A stretch of DNA of 45,958 bases, taken from NCBI GenBank assembly GCA_945870655.1, contig CAMBSX010000003.1, positions 1-45,958 on the forward strand, given 5' to 3'. The notes beneath the pieces are model-generated. The model was not told the origin of the DNA and made no database searches. It was given only the letters and a program-made list of their open reading frames with translations. This document shows positions 27,588 through 37,900 of this stretch, one piece after another. A program made the position numbers and the translations under genes. Positions within the stretch are counted from its first letter, which is position 1. The number at the start of each line of letters is the position of its first letter. The DNA is from Chthoniobacter flavus (GTDB lineage Bacteria; Verrucomicrobiota; Verrucomicrobiia; Chthoniobacterales; JACTMZ01).

Positions 27588-27974
27588 GTGCGTTGGAGTC
27601 CCCTCATTCTTGTCATCTGTGCCGGTCTGTCTGCCTGCGCAACGCCGGAAAACCGCCGCGAGCTTTACGGGCCTTGGTACCCCTACAAGCCGATCCCCTA
27701 CACGCCTCCGGAGAAGGATGTGAATGATCGCGTGATCCAGCCCGTGGTGGCTCCCAACGACACCATTGTCCACTACGGCCCCGACCAACGGGAATTGATC
27801 CTCGGCACCTGGGGCATGGCCGGGCATCGGCCCAGCCTGCAATATCCCAGCACTCCGTGGAGCATGGAACAGCGCATCATCAGCCGCTACAACGACAAGG
27901 GTCTGGACGCGAAAAAAATCGCCGACCGCGAACGCGCCCGGAATTACGCGGCAGGCTCCTCCGCGGTCAGATAA
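27588..27974 (+). CDS. Small lipoprotein, hypothetical
   Basis: VRWSPLILVICAGLSAC: signal with lipobox LSAC; tail ATPENRRELYGPWYPYKPIPYTPPEKDVNDRVIQPVV...; start codon GTG. Confidence 0.65.
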   Translation: MRWSPLILVICAGLSACATPENRRELYGPWYPYKPIPYTPPEKDVNDRVIQPVVAPNDTIVHYGPDQRELILGTWGMAGHRPSLQYPSTPWSMEQRIISRYNDKGLDAKKIADRERARNYAAGSSAVR

Positions 27975-28558
27975 GCAGACAAGGCGGCCAAGGCCCGCCC
28001 GCGATGGCTGCAGGCGTGCTTCTCTGCCGGAGCGAGTTCCGCAAATGTCTGCCCGCTTCCCTCCGGAACAAACAGGGCATCGTAGCCGAATCCCCCCTCG
28101 CCCCGCTCCGAAGGCGCGATAGATCCTTCCACCGCGCCGGAGAAAGTCCGGATCACCACCCCCTGTCTGGCCAAGGCCAGCACGCAGCGGAAACGCCCGC
28201 GTCGATCCGAACTTTGCCCCTTGCTTAATTTATCGCGCAAGAGGGCGCGGTTCGCTGCCATGCCGGCTCCCTCTCCCGCAAACCGCGCCGACCGCACGCC
28301 TGGCGCCCCTCCCAACGCATCGACCTCCAGGCCGGAATCATCGGCCAGTACCCAACCGGCGTAATGGGCCGAGGCGGCCAGCGCCTTCAATTTGGCGTTC
28401 TCTTCGAACGTGTCTCCCGTCTCCTCCACCTCCGGCAAATCCGGCCGCGCAGTGAGATCCTCGACCTCCCATCCGGCGCCGAGAATCTCCCGCACCTCGC
28501 GCGTTTTGTGCGCATTGCGCGTGGCGAAAAGCATGCGTTGCTTTGACACCTCCTTCAT
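27944..28558 (-). CDS. rdgB: Non-canonical purine NTP pyrophosphatase (RdgB/HAM1)
   Basis: [80 protein letters not shown]. Confidence 0.95.
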   Translation of the reverse strand: MKEVSKQRMLFATRNAHKTREVREILGAGWEVEDLTARPDLPEVEETGDTFEENAKLKALAASAHYAGWVLADDSGLEVDALGGAPGVRSARFAGEGAGMAANRALLRDKLSKGQSSDRRGRFRCVLALARQGVVIRTFSGAVEGSIAPSERGEGGFGYDALFVPEGSGQTFAELAPAEKHACSHRGRALAALSAYLTAEEPAA

Positions 28559-28588
28559 TCCCGGCAAAATGCGCGGTCTCCCCGCCTC

Positions 28589-31141
28589 ATGTCGAGCCAA
28601 CGCAAACAGTATCCCTTCCCGCAATTCGAGCCCAAGTGGCAGCAACACTGGGCCCGGACCGAAGCTTACCGCGCGCCGAACCCGGGCGAGGTGGATTTCG
28701 ATCCGACCAAGCCGAAATACTATGTCCTCGACATGTTCCCCTACCCGAGCGGCGAGGGACTCCACGTCGGCCATCCCGAAGGTTACACTGCGACGGACAT
28801 CCTCGCCCGTTGGCATCGGATGCGCGGCTTCAACGTGCTGCATCCCATGGGCTGGGACGCCTTCGGCCTGCCTGCCGAGCAATACGCGGTCAAAACCGGG
28901 CAGCACCCCGCCGTGACCACGGCCAAGAATATCGCGCGCTTCCGCCAACAACTGGACCGCATCGGATTCAGTTACGATTGGTCCCGCGAGGTCAACACCA
29001 CGGACCCCGACTACGTCCGCTGGACCCAATGGATTTTCCTACAGATTTACAACTCGTGGTTGAACCCCACCACCGGACGGGCCGAACCGATCTCCACTTA
29101 CGAGGGGACCGACCCGGACAGCGTCCGGCTCGCTTACGTCGCCGAAATGCCGGTCAACTGGTGCCCGGAACTCGGCACCGTCCTGGCCAACGAGGAAGTG
29201 GTCGACGGCAAAAGCGAGGTCGGCGGCTTTCCCGTCGAGCGCCGCCCCATGCGTCAATGGGTCCTGCGCATCACCGCTTTTGCCGAACGCTTGCTTGAGG
29301 GCCTCGACACCCTGGACTGGCCGGAATCGATCAAACTCCTGCAAAAAAACTGGATCGGCCGCAGCGAGGGGACCTTCGTTGATTTCACTCTCGAGTCCGG
29401 CGAAAGACTGACGGTCTATACCACCCGGCCCGATACCCTCTTTGGCGCCACTTATCTGGTGCTCGCCCCGGAGCACCCGCTCGTCGCGCAGATCACCGCG
29501 GCCGGGCAAAGACCAGCGGTCGACGACTACCTCAAGACTGCCGCGGCAAAATCCGAGCGCGACCGCCAAGATGCTTCGAAGGAAAAATCCGGCGTCTTCA
29601 CCGGAGCGCACGCTCTTAATCCGGTCAACAACACGCGCATCCCCGTCTGGATTTCCGACTACGTCCTCACCGGCTACGGCACCGGGGCCATCATGGCCGT
29701 CCCCGCCCACGACGAACGCGACCACGAATTTGCCGGAAAGTTCCACCTCCCCGTCATCGAGGTGGTGCAGCCTGCCCGACCTGTCGGGGGCTGCTTCACC
29801 GGCGAGGGCACCGCGATCAATTCCGGCCTCCTCGATGGACTCCCCACCGCCGAGGCCAAAGCCAAAATCACCAACTGGCTCGCAGAGCGCCAACTCGGCC
29901 GTGCTGCCGTACAATGCAAATTGCGCGACTGGCTGTTTTCGCGGCAGCGCTACTGGGGCGAACCCTTCCCCGTGGTGTGGGAAAACGGACGCCACCGCGC
30001 CCTTGATGCCTCCGAGCTTCCCGTCCGCTTGCCGGACCTCGCCGACTTCAAGCCGACCGGCACCGCGGAACCGCCCCTGGCCAAGGCCACTGATTGGGTC
30101 CGCTACTCCGCGACCGCCACCCGCGAGTTGAACACCATGCCGCAATGGGCCGGCTCCTGCTGGTACTACCTGCGTTATTGCGATCCGCGCAACCACAAGC
30201 GCTTCATCGGCGAGGAAGCCGCACGCTACTGGCTCGGCGACGGAAAGGAAAAGCCCGGAGGTGTCGATCTTTACGTCGGCGGCACGGAGCACGCCGTACT
30301 CCATCTCCTCTACTCGCGGTTCTGGCACATGGTGCTGCACGATCTTGGCCACCTCCCCACGCCCGAACCATTCCAGCGCCTCGTCAACCAAGGCATCATC
30401 CTCGGCACGGACGGGCAAAAAATGTCGAAGAGCCGCGGCAATGTGGTCAACCCCGACGAAGTGATCGACGCCTACGGCGCCGACGCCTTCCGCCTCTACG
30501 AGATGTTCATGGGACCGCTCGAGCAGATGAAACCGTGGAGCATGAAGGGCGTTGAAGGCGTCTACCGCTTCCTCGCCCGCGCCTGGCGTCTGGCCATGAC
30601 CGAAGACCAGGAAGGCAACTGGCAAATCTCCGCAAACGTGGCCGACGTCGACCCCACCGCCGCACAACTCCGCGTCCTCCATGCCACGATCAAGAAAGTC
30701 ACCGGCGACCTCGCCACGCTCTCCTTCAACACCGCCATCTCGCAGATGATGGTCTGCGTCAATGAATTCACCTCCGCGGAAAAACGCCCTGTCTCCGCCT
30801 TGCGCACCCTGCTTCTCCTCCTGAGCCCCTTCGCCCCGCACATGGCCGAGGAACTTTGGGAGCAACTCGGCAAAAAATTCCCCGGCTTCGAGGGCCCGGC
30901 CCACGGCCAAGCCTGGCCGGCCCACGACGATTCGCTTCTCGTGGAAAACGAAGTCGAGATCGTCCTGCAAATCAACGGCAAGGTCCGCGACAAAATCGTC
31001 ATGACGAAAGACGCCACCCGCGAGCAACTGGAGGCCGCCGCCCGCGCCAACGAAAAGTTTGCCGCCCAGCTGGCCGGCAAAGAAGTCCTCAAAGTCATCG
31101 CTGTCCCCGGCAAGCTGGTCAACTTCGTCATCCGGGGCTGA
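28589..31141 (+). CDS. leuS: Leucyl-tRNA synthetase
   Basis: 850 aa; [26 protein letters not shown] (HIGH-type), [19 protein letters not shown] (KMSKS), editing domain. Confidence 0.98.
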   Translation: MSSQRKQYPFPQFEPKWQQHWARTEAYRAPNPGEVDFDPTKPKYYVLDMFPYPSGEGLHVGHPEGYTATDILARWHRMRGFNVLHPMGWDAFGLPAEQYAVKTGQHPAVTTAKNIARFRQQLDRIGFSYDWSREVNTTDPDYVRWTQWIFLQIYNSWLNPTTGRAEPISTYEGTDPDSVRLAYVAEMPVNWCPELGTVLANEEVVDGKSEVGGFPVERRPMRQWVLRITAFAERLLEGLDTLDWPESIKLLQKNWIGRSEGTFVDFTLESGERLTVYTTRPDTLFGATYLVLAPEHPLVAQITAAGQRPAVDDYLKTAAAKSERDRQDASKEKSGVFTGAHALNPVNNTRIPVWISDYVLTGYGTGAIMAVPAHDERDHEFAGKFHLPVIEVVQPARPVGGCFTGEGTAINSGLLDGLPTAEAKAKITNWLAERQLGRAAVQCKLRDWLFSRQRYWGEPFPVVWENGRHRALDASELPVRLPDLADFKPTGTAEPPLAKATDWVRYSATATRELNTMPQWAGSCWYYLRYCDPRNHKRFIGEEAARYWLGDGKEKPGGVDLYVGGTEHAVLHLLYSRFWHMVLHDLGHLPTPEPFQRLVNQGIILGTDGQKMSKSRGNVVNPDEVIDAYGADAFRLYEMFMGPLEQMKPWSMKGVEGVYRFLARAWRLAMTEDQEGNWQISANVADVDPTAAQLRVLHATIKKVTGDLATLSFNTAISQMMVCVNEFTSAEKRPVSALRTLLLLLSPFAPHMAEELWEQLGKKFPGFEGPAHGQAWPAHDDSLLVENEVEIVLQINGKVRDKIVMTKDATREQLEAAARANEKFAAQLAGKEVLKVIAVPGKLVNFVIRG

Positions 31142-31198
31142 ACCGCGCTTGCCTCCGGCTGGATCGGAGCACTAGGTTGCAGTCGAGTTCCCCCTCCC

Positions 31199-32611
31199 AT
31201 GCAAAACCTTCTGGCCGGTCTTGTCGTTGTCATCCTCGCCACCGCGGCCCACGCCATGGAGGATCGTTTTTGGGATTATTACACCCCATACCCGAGCAAT
31301 TACATCGGCTCGGACCAATGGTGGGCAGGCGATGCCGCCAGTGGTGACTGGTGGGGCACCCGCAACTGGCTGGATGAGGAGCGCGGGGTGGAGTTTTCTT
31401 TCACCTATGTGAACAACTTGGCCGGCAATCCCACCGGCGGCCTGAGCCAGGGTTTCACCTACACCGACAACATTGCCTTCGGCGCGAAGCTGAATTTGGA
31501 AAAACTCATCGGCTGGCGCGGCGGCACCTTCACCATCGCGGCGACCGACCGCAACGGCAACAGCCTTTCCCAGGACTATATCGGCAACCAATTCACCGTG
31601 CAGCAGGTCTATGGCGGCCAGACCATCATTCTCACCGACCTCCATCTCACCCAGAAGTTTTGGAACGAAAAAGCGGAGGTCAAGGCCGGACGCTTTTCCT
31701 CGGGTGACGACTTTGCCAGCTCCCCTCTGTACTGGCTCTACATGAACAACGGGATCGACGGCAACCCGCAGGCCCTGCCAGTCAATGCCTCCTTCTCCGC
31801 CTACCCCTGGGCCAGCTGGGCCGCACGCCTGCGCATCGACCCTTCACCCGAGTGGAACGCCATGGCCGGTATTTACCAAGTCTCCAACAAAACCTTCAAC
31901 CGCGAACTCCACGGGGTGAATTTTTCTTTCGAAGAGAACGACGGTGTCATGATCCTCGGGCAAATCGGTTGGACGCCGGAATTCTTCAAACGCCCGGTGA
32001 CCCGTGCCGCGGCGAACTCGCCATCCACCGCCAAAGCCGCCATCGCGCCCGGGGACGGCCGGGTTGTGTTCGACGATGACGCGGAGAACACCAACGTGGA
32101 ATCCACCATGCGTGGCTTGCCCGGACACTATTGGTTCGGCGGCTACTACTCATCGTGGTCCTACCCGCAGTTCGGGACCTCCGATACCGCAGCCAATGCT
32201 TACGGCTTCTACTGGCATGCCGACCAGATGGTTTTTCAGGAGGATCCGGGCAGCAGCCAGGGACTGACCCTCTGGACTGCTTTTGTCCTCTCCCCGCAGG
32301 AGAATATCGCCAAGGTCCCCTTCCAGTGGAACTGCGGCGCCGCCTACCAGGGACTGCTGCCGCGGCGCGATCTAGACACCACCATGTTCGGCCTCGCTTA
32401 CGGAAATTTCAGCGATGACTACGGCAATGCCGGAGACGCGTTCAACGGAGATCCCGTCAGCTACGAAATGGCCCTGGAGTGGGGTTACCGCGTGCAACTC
32501 TCGAACTTCTTCTACGTCCAGCCGAACATCCAATACATCGTACAGCCTGGCGGCACCGGCTCGATTCCGGACGCCTTGGTCCTCGGAATGCAAATCGGGG
32601 TGACCTTCTGA
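31199..32611 (+). CDS. OprB-type carbohydrate-selective porin
   Basis: 470 aa with signal peptide; WWGTRNWLDEERGVEFSFTYVNNLAGNPTGGLSQG, WASWAARLRIDPSPEWNAMAGIYQ; C-terminus QYIVQPGGTGSIPDALVLGMQIGVTF. Confidence 0.88.
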   Translation: MQNLLAGLVVVILATAAHAMEDRFWDYYTPYPSNYIGSDQWWAGDAASGDWWGTRNWLDEERGVEFSFTYVNNLAGNPTGGLSQGFTYTDNIAFGAKLNLEKLIGWRGGTFTIAATDRNGNSLSQDYIGNQFTVQQVYGGQTIILTDLHLTQKFWNEKAEVKAGRFSSGDDFASSPLYWLYMNNGIDGNPQALPVNASFSAYPWASWAARLRIDPSPEWNAMAGIYQVSNKTFNRELHGVNFSFEENDGVMILGQIGWTPEFFKRPVTRAAANSPSTAKAAIAPGDGRVVFDDDAENTNVESTMRGLPGHYWFGGYYSSWSYPQFGTSDTAANAYGFYWHADQMVFQEDPGSSQGLTLWTAFVLSPQENIAKVPFQWNCGAAYQGLLPRRDLDTTMFGLAYGNFSDDYGNAGDAFNGDPVSYEMALEWGYRVQLSNFFYVQPNIQYIVQPGGTGSIPDALVLGMQIGVTF

Positions 32612-32644
32612 GGCGGGGCCGCTTGTTTTTCCCGCCACCGCGGC

Positions 32645-34363
32645 TCACGCCATATAGCGCCCCGTCTCGCGCATCATCCGCCCGAGACGCGCCAACTTGT
32701 CCGGCCAGTGTTTGTCCCACTGGCTGACCGGCACCGGAAAGCGCTCGGTCCAATTCTGGTCGCCGATCGCGCCCGGAACATTGAAGCGCTCGGCCGTGCC
32801 GAAAATGTCGGTGATCATGTTAACCGCCAGCCAGGAATTGCTGGCCGAGAGTCCGCGCAGCAGGCCTTCGTGGATCTCGTCGCTCCACGGCGCCGGTAGC
32901 GAAACGTTCATCTCGGCGAAACGGCAAATCTCCTGCATCTGCCGCAGAGCCCGGCCCGCGCGGTCATGGTCGCCCGACTGCGAGTCCGCATACCAGCCGT
33001 CCCAATAAGCACGGAGCGCCGGATGGTCATGCGTGGCATAAGTGACCAAGGAAAGACGCTCGTATTCGCGCCCGGGTGTCGGCCAACCGTCCGGCGCGAT
33101 TTCCCAGAGCGGAATCTTGAAACCGGGAATTTCCTGTTCTTTGAGAACCGGACGCACATACGGCGACAACTCACCAAGATCCTCGGCAATAAGACGGTGT
33201 TGTCCCGTTTCCTCCACGATCATGCGGAACAACCGGTCGCCTTGCTCGCGATTCCTCTCGCGGCTCTCCTCGGACGAATCGTCGCCGGGCACAAAACCCG
33301 GCAAGAGCCCGCCGGTGCGCGCCTTGGCCTCTTCCTCGCTCAACGGCAGGAATTCTTCGTTGCGGTCCGGACGCCACGGGAAACTGTAAATGCGGAAGAA
33401 CCCCAAGGCGTGGTCGACGCGCAAAAAGTGGAAAATTTTCATCGTGGTGCCAAGGCGTCGACGCCACCACGCGTAGTCGTCCTTTGCCATTTCCTCCCAA
33501 CGATAAAGCGGAAAACCCCAATTCTGACCCCACTTGGCGGTAAAAGGGTCGGCCGCGAAAACTTTTTCCGGCGGCGCGCCGGCCGAACGCGTGAGGTCGA
33601 AAATCTCCGGTTGGGCAAAGACGTCCGCACTGAAAATACTCACCCCCACGGGCACATCGCCGACCAAGGCCACCTTCCGCGCCTCGCCGTAAGCTTTCAA
33701 CTCGGACCACTGACGGTAAGCCACCCACTGCACGTAGGCGAAGAAGTCGCGCCAGGCGCGGACCTTGCGCTTGTCCACCGGCGGGGCGGAGGAGAGCCAC
33801 TTCTTGGCGGCCGCGTGAGTGCGCTGTTTTTTGGGCCAAAGGTCGGTGTTTTCGTTCTCGCCATGCCAGCGGACCAAGGCGCGGAACAAAGTGTAAGGTT
33901 CCAGCCATGTCGCATTTTCCTTGCTCCACGCGGCAAACTCTCTGGCCCGCCGCGTTTTCTCTTTGATCTGCCTCGTCTTGAAATTTTTCCACGCCGTCTC
34001 GAGCAATTCGCCCTTCAAAGCGCGCACTCCACGGTAATTCACTTTGCCCTCGCGCAACGCGCCCAGATCATGCTGAGCGCAGATTTTTTTGTAATCCGCG
34101 GATGGCAAGTCCTTCAGCGTCTTGGGATTAGTCGCAATAGTGGTCGGATCAAGGGCCAGCGAACTGATAATATTGTAAGGACTGTTGTCCCCGCCCGTCT
34201 CGTTGATCGGCAAGACCTGGACCAGACCGAAACCGTGCTCCGAAGCCCAATCGATCATCTCCTTGAGAGATTCCGTGTCCCCGATCCCGAGGTCGTTTTC
34301 AGTGCGAAGGGCAAACAGGGGAACGAGCAGGCCGGATAACTTTTGATCAGGAGATAGTTTCAT
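32645..34363 (-). CDS. malQ: 4-alpha-glucanotransferase (amylomaltase)
   Basis: GHxx-type GH77 motifs: LVQVLPINETGGDNSPYN, LVGDVPVGVSIFSADVFAQPEIF, FLRVDHALGFFRIY, LIAEDLGELSPYVRPVL, THDHPALRAYWDGW. Confidence 0.95.
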   Translation of the reverse strand: MKLSPDQKLSGLLVPLFALRTENDLGIGDTESLKEMIDWASEHGFGLVQVLPINETGGDNSPYNIISSLALDPTTIATNPKTLKDLPSADYKKICAQHDLGALREGKVNYRGVRALKGELLETAWKNFKTRQIKEKTRRAREFAAWSKENATWLEPYTLFRALVRWHGENENTDLWPKKQRTHAAAKKWLSSAPPVDKRKVRAWRDFFAYVQWVAYRQWSELKAYGEARKVALVGDVPVGVSIFSADVFAQPEIFDLTRSAGAPPEKVFAADPFTAKWGQNWGFPLYRWEEMAKDDYAWWRRRLGTTMKIFHFLRVDHALGFFRIYSFPWRPDRNEEFLPLSEEEAKARTGGLLPGFVPGDDSSEESRERNREQGDRLFRMIVEETGQHRLIAEDLGELSPYVRPVLKEQEIPGFKIPLWEIAPDGWPTPGREYERLSLVTYATHDHPALRAYWDGWYADSQSGDHDRAGRALRQMQEICRFAEMNVSLPAPWSDEIHEGLLRGLSASNSWLAVNMITDIFGTAERFNVPGAIGDQNWTERFPVPVSQWDKHWPDKLARLGRMMRETGRYMA

Positions 34364-34534
34364 GAGCAAGTGAGGATCATCTTGCCCCTTCTCCTCTCTG
34401 TCCGGAAGCCCAAAGGAAGAGGCCTTAAACGAAATTCAGTCTTCGCGTATTGCTTCCTACTTGCTCGACTTGCGAAATTGCTTTATCGGTGTTAAAGACT
34501 TTCCCACCATCCACCTGCACCAATTTATATTCCT

Positions 34535-34843
34535 ATGGCAAACCTTACCAAACGCGACATGGTCGTCAAAATCTCCGATGAAGTCGGTATCACCCAGCAA
34601 CAGGCCTTCGACGTCATCCAGAAAACCTTGGAGCACATCACCGATAGCCTCGCCGCCGGCGATAATGTTGAATTGCGAAACTTTGGGGTATTTGAAGTGC
34701 GCCTGACCAAATCCCGCATCGGACGCAACCCGAACAAACCCGAAACCGACGTTGTCATTCCCGCCCGCGCCACAGTCAAGTTCAAGCCCGGCAAGATCAT
34801 GCGCCAGCGCGTCCTTCTCCGCACCGCCGAGCTCAGCAAATAG
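34535..34843 (+). CDS. HU/IHF-family DNA-binding protein
   Basis: 102 aa; MANLTKRDMVVKISDEVGITQQQAFDVIQKTLEHITDSLAAGDNVELRNFGVFEVRLTKSRIGRNPNKPETDVVIPARATVKFKPGKIM. Confidence 0.96.
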   Translation: MANLTKRDMVVKISDEVGITQQQAFDVIQKTLEHITDSLAAGDNVELRNFGVFEVRLTKSRIGRNPNKPETDVVIPARATVKFKPGKIMRQRVLLRTAELSK

Positions 34844-34975
34844 AACGGATTCGAACGGCCTGGATGGCCCTCGGCGAATATTTTCTCCGGACAACCCATT
34901 TGCCGCGTTGCCTGACGCTTGCTTTCGCCTATCCTGTCCGGTTCGCCGACGGCTACCCGCCGGCCAAAATCCGGT

Positions 34976-37900
34976 ATGTCGAACCGCCAGCGCCCCGCCA
35001 CCAACCCGCAAACCCTCCGCATCCGAGGCGCCCGCCAGAACAATCTCCGCGGCATCGACCTCGATCTCCCGCGCGGACTCCTCCACGTCATCACCGGCCC
35101 CAGCGGTTCCGGTAAATCCTCCCTCGCCTTCGACACCATTTATGCCGAAGGCCAGCGGCGCTACATCGAGACCTTCTCGCCTTACACGCGCCAATTCTTC
35201 GACCGCATGGACAAGCCACGCGTCGATTCGATCGAAGGGATCCCGCCCGCCATCGCCATTGAGCAGTCGAACAGCGTCAAAACCACCCGCTCGACCGTCG
35301 GCACCATCACGGAAATCAATGACTACATCAAACTCCTCTTTCCCCGCCTCGCCGCCGCCGCCTGCCCGAAATGTCATGAGCCGATCCGGCCCGAAACGGC
35401 CCGCAGTATCGTCCGCGAGGCCGCGCGGCGCTTCGCCGGACAAACCCTTCTTGTCACCTTCCCAGTCGGCACCGGGGATGCCGAGAAGCACTCCCCCTCC
35501 CAGTTTTTCGAGTTCCTCCGGCAACAAGGTTACCTTCGCGTCTGGCTCGGGAAAAAAACTCTCCGCGTCGACGAGACCCCGCCCGGAACCCTTCCGGCCG
35601 TGGTTCACGTCATTCAGGACCGCCTCGCCGCCTCGGACGAAACGCGCCTGACCGAAGCCATCGAAACCGCTCTGCGCCTCGGCAAAGGGCGCATCCTTCT
35701 CGTCGACACCGAAAACAACGAAAGTCACCCCTTCTCCTCCGGCTGGCACTGCGCCTGGTGCGACCTTGATGTCCGCCCGCCCACCCCGGGGCTCTTCAGC
35801 TTCAACCACCCGCTCGGCGCCTGCCCGGAATGCCGCGGCTTCGGACGTGTCATCGGCCTCGACTGGCAACGCGTCATTCCCGACCGGTCACGCACACTCT
35901 CCGAAGGCGTAGTGCGCGCGTTTCAGAGCGGCATGTCGCAGGAATGTCAGGCCGACCTCCTCCGCCACGCGCGTCGCCACGACATCGACCTGCACTGCCC
36001 GTTTGAAGATCTGCCGCAAGCCGATCAGGACTGGATCATCCATGGCGAGCGACAGCCCGGCGAAGCGCTGCACGAGGTCTGGGACAACGGACGTTGGTAT
36101 GGCGTTCAGGGCTACTTCGATTGGCTGGAAACCAAAACTTACAAAATGCACGTGCGCGTGCTCCTGAGTCGCTACCGCAGCTACAACGAATGCCCGAAGT
36201 GCCACGGAGGACGTTTCCAACCCGAGACCCTCAACTACCGGTTGGCCGGCGCGGATGACAAAGCCCTTACCCTCCCCGAGATGGCCCGCCGCCCGATCAG
36301 CCGTCTGCGCGCGTTTCTCGCCGGCGTGAAAATCCCCGAGGGCGACCACACCACGCAACTCCTCCTGAACCAAGTCACCTCGCGCCTCTCCTACCTCGAG
36401 GAAGTCGGCCTCGGTTATCTCACCCTCGACCGCCCCACCCGCACCCTCTCCGGTGGCGAAGTCCAACGTGTCAATCTCACCACCTGCCTCGGCGCATCGC
36501 TGGTCAACACGCTCTTCGTCATGGATGAACCCAGCGTCGGCCTCCACCCGCGTGATCTTGGTCAACTCCTCCGTATCATGCGCCGCCTACGCGACAACGG
36601 CAACACCCTCCTCGTGGTCGAACACGAGGAAGCCGTGATCCGTGCTGCCGACTGGCTGACCGACATCGGTCCCGGCCGCGGTGAAACCGGCGGACAACTT
36701 ATGTTCAGCGGTCCGCCCGCCCAAATCGCGGCGCAAAAAGATTCCCTCACCGCCGACTACCTTCTCGGCCGCCGTTCCATCCCCGTTCCCGCGAAACGCC
36801 GCAAAACGAAAAAGTTCCTCAAGCTGCGCGGCGCCTCGCTCCACAATATCGATAAACTCGACGCGGACTTTCCCCTCGGGGTTTTCACCTGCGTGACCGG
36901 CGTCTCGGGCTCCGGTAAATCCACCCTCGTCCACGGCCTCCTCCACCGCAACCTCCTCCGCGAACGAGGCGAACCCGTGGAAGAGGACGCCGGCACGATC
37001 AGGAAACTCACCGGCATCGAACACGTCGGCGAAGTCGTCATGGTCGACCAATCCCCGCCCGGAAAATCCTCCCGCTCCACCCCCGTGGTTTACCTCGGAG
37101 CTTGGGACCACATTCGCGACCTCTTCGCCCAAACCCCCGCGGCCAAGGGCGCCGGCCTCGGCCCCTCCACCTTCAGCTTCAATTCGAACAGCGGACGCTG
37201 CGAACGTTGCGCCGGCCTCGGCTACGAGCGCATCGAAATGCAATTCCTCAGCGATGTCTCCCTCACCTGCACCTCCTGCGGCGGCAAACGCTTCCAGCCC
37301 CATGTGCTCCGCGTCCACCTGGACGGACAATCCGTCCATGACGTCCTTGAAATGACCGTCACCCAGGCCATCACCTTCTTCAAAGATTTCCCCAAGCACC
37401 AAAAGATCACCGTCCCGCTGCAAACCCTCGAGGACGTCGGACTCGGTTACCTCCGTCTCGGGCAACCCACCAGCTTCCTCTCCGGCGGCGAATCGCAGAG
37501 ACTCAAACTCGCCGCTCGTCTCGCCGACACCGAAGCCGAGGCCTCGCTCCTCCTTTTCGACGAGCCCACCACCGGACTCCACTTCGACGACATCGCCCGC
37601 CTCCTCGGCGTTTTTCACCGTTTGGTCGAGGCCGGGCACACCCTCATTGTCATTGAGCACAACGTGGAAGTGATCAAGTCTGCCGACCACGTCATCGACA
37701 TCGGCCCCGAAGCCGGGGCCGAAGGCGGAAAGATTGTCGCTGCCGGAACGCCGGAAGAAGTCGCGCAAAACAAGGACTCCCGCAGCGCCCCCTTTCTCCA
37801 AGCCGCCCTCGAGGAGCAACGACACGAGGCCACTCTCCTCGCCGCCGAACCAGTCGGCCTGCCCGTGACCACGGACCACAACCGCATCCGCATCACCGGC

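Noticed and set aside
29039-31027. 662-aa minus-strand ORF antisense to leuS
   Set aside because: Shadow ORF of leuS.
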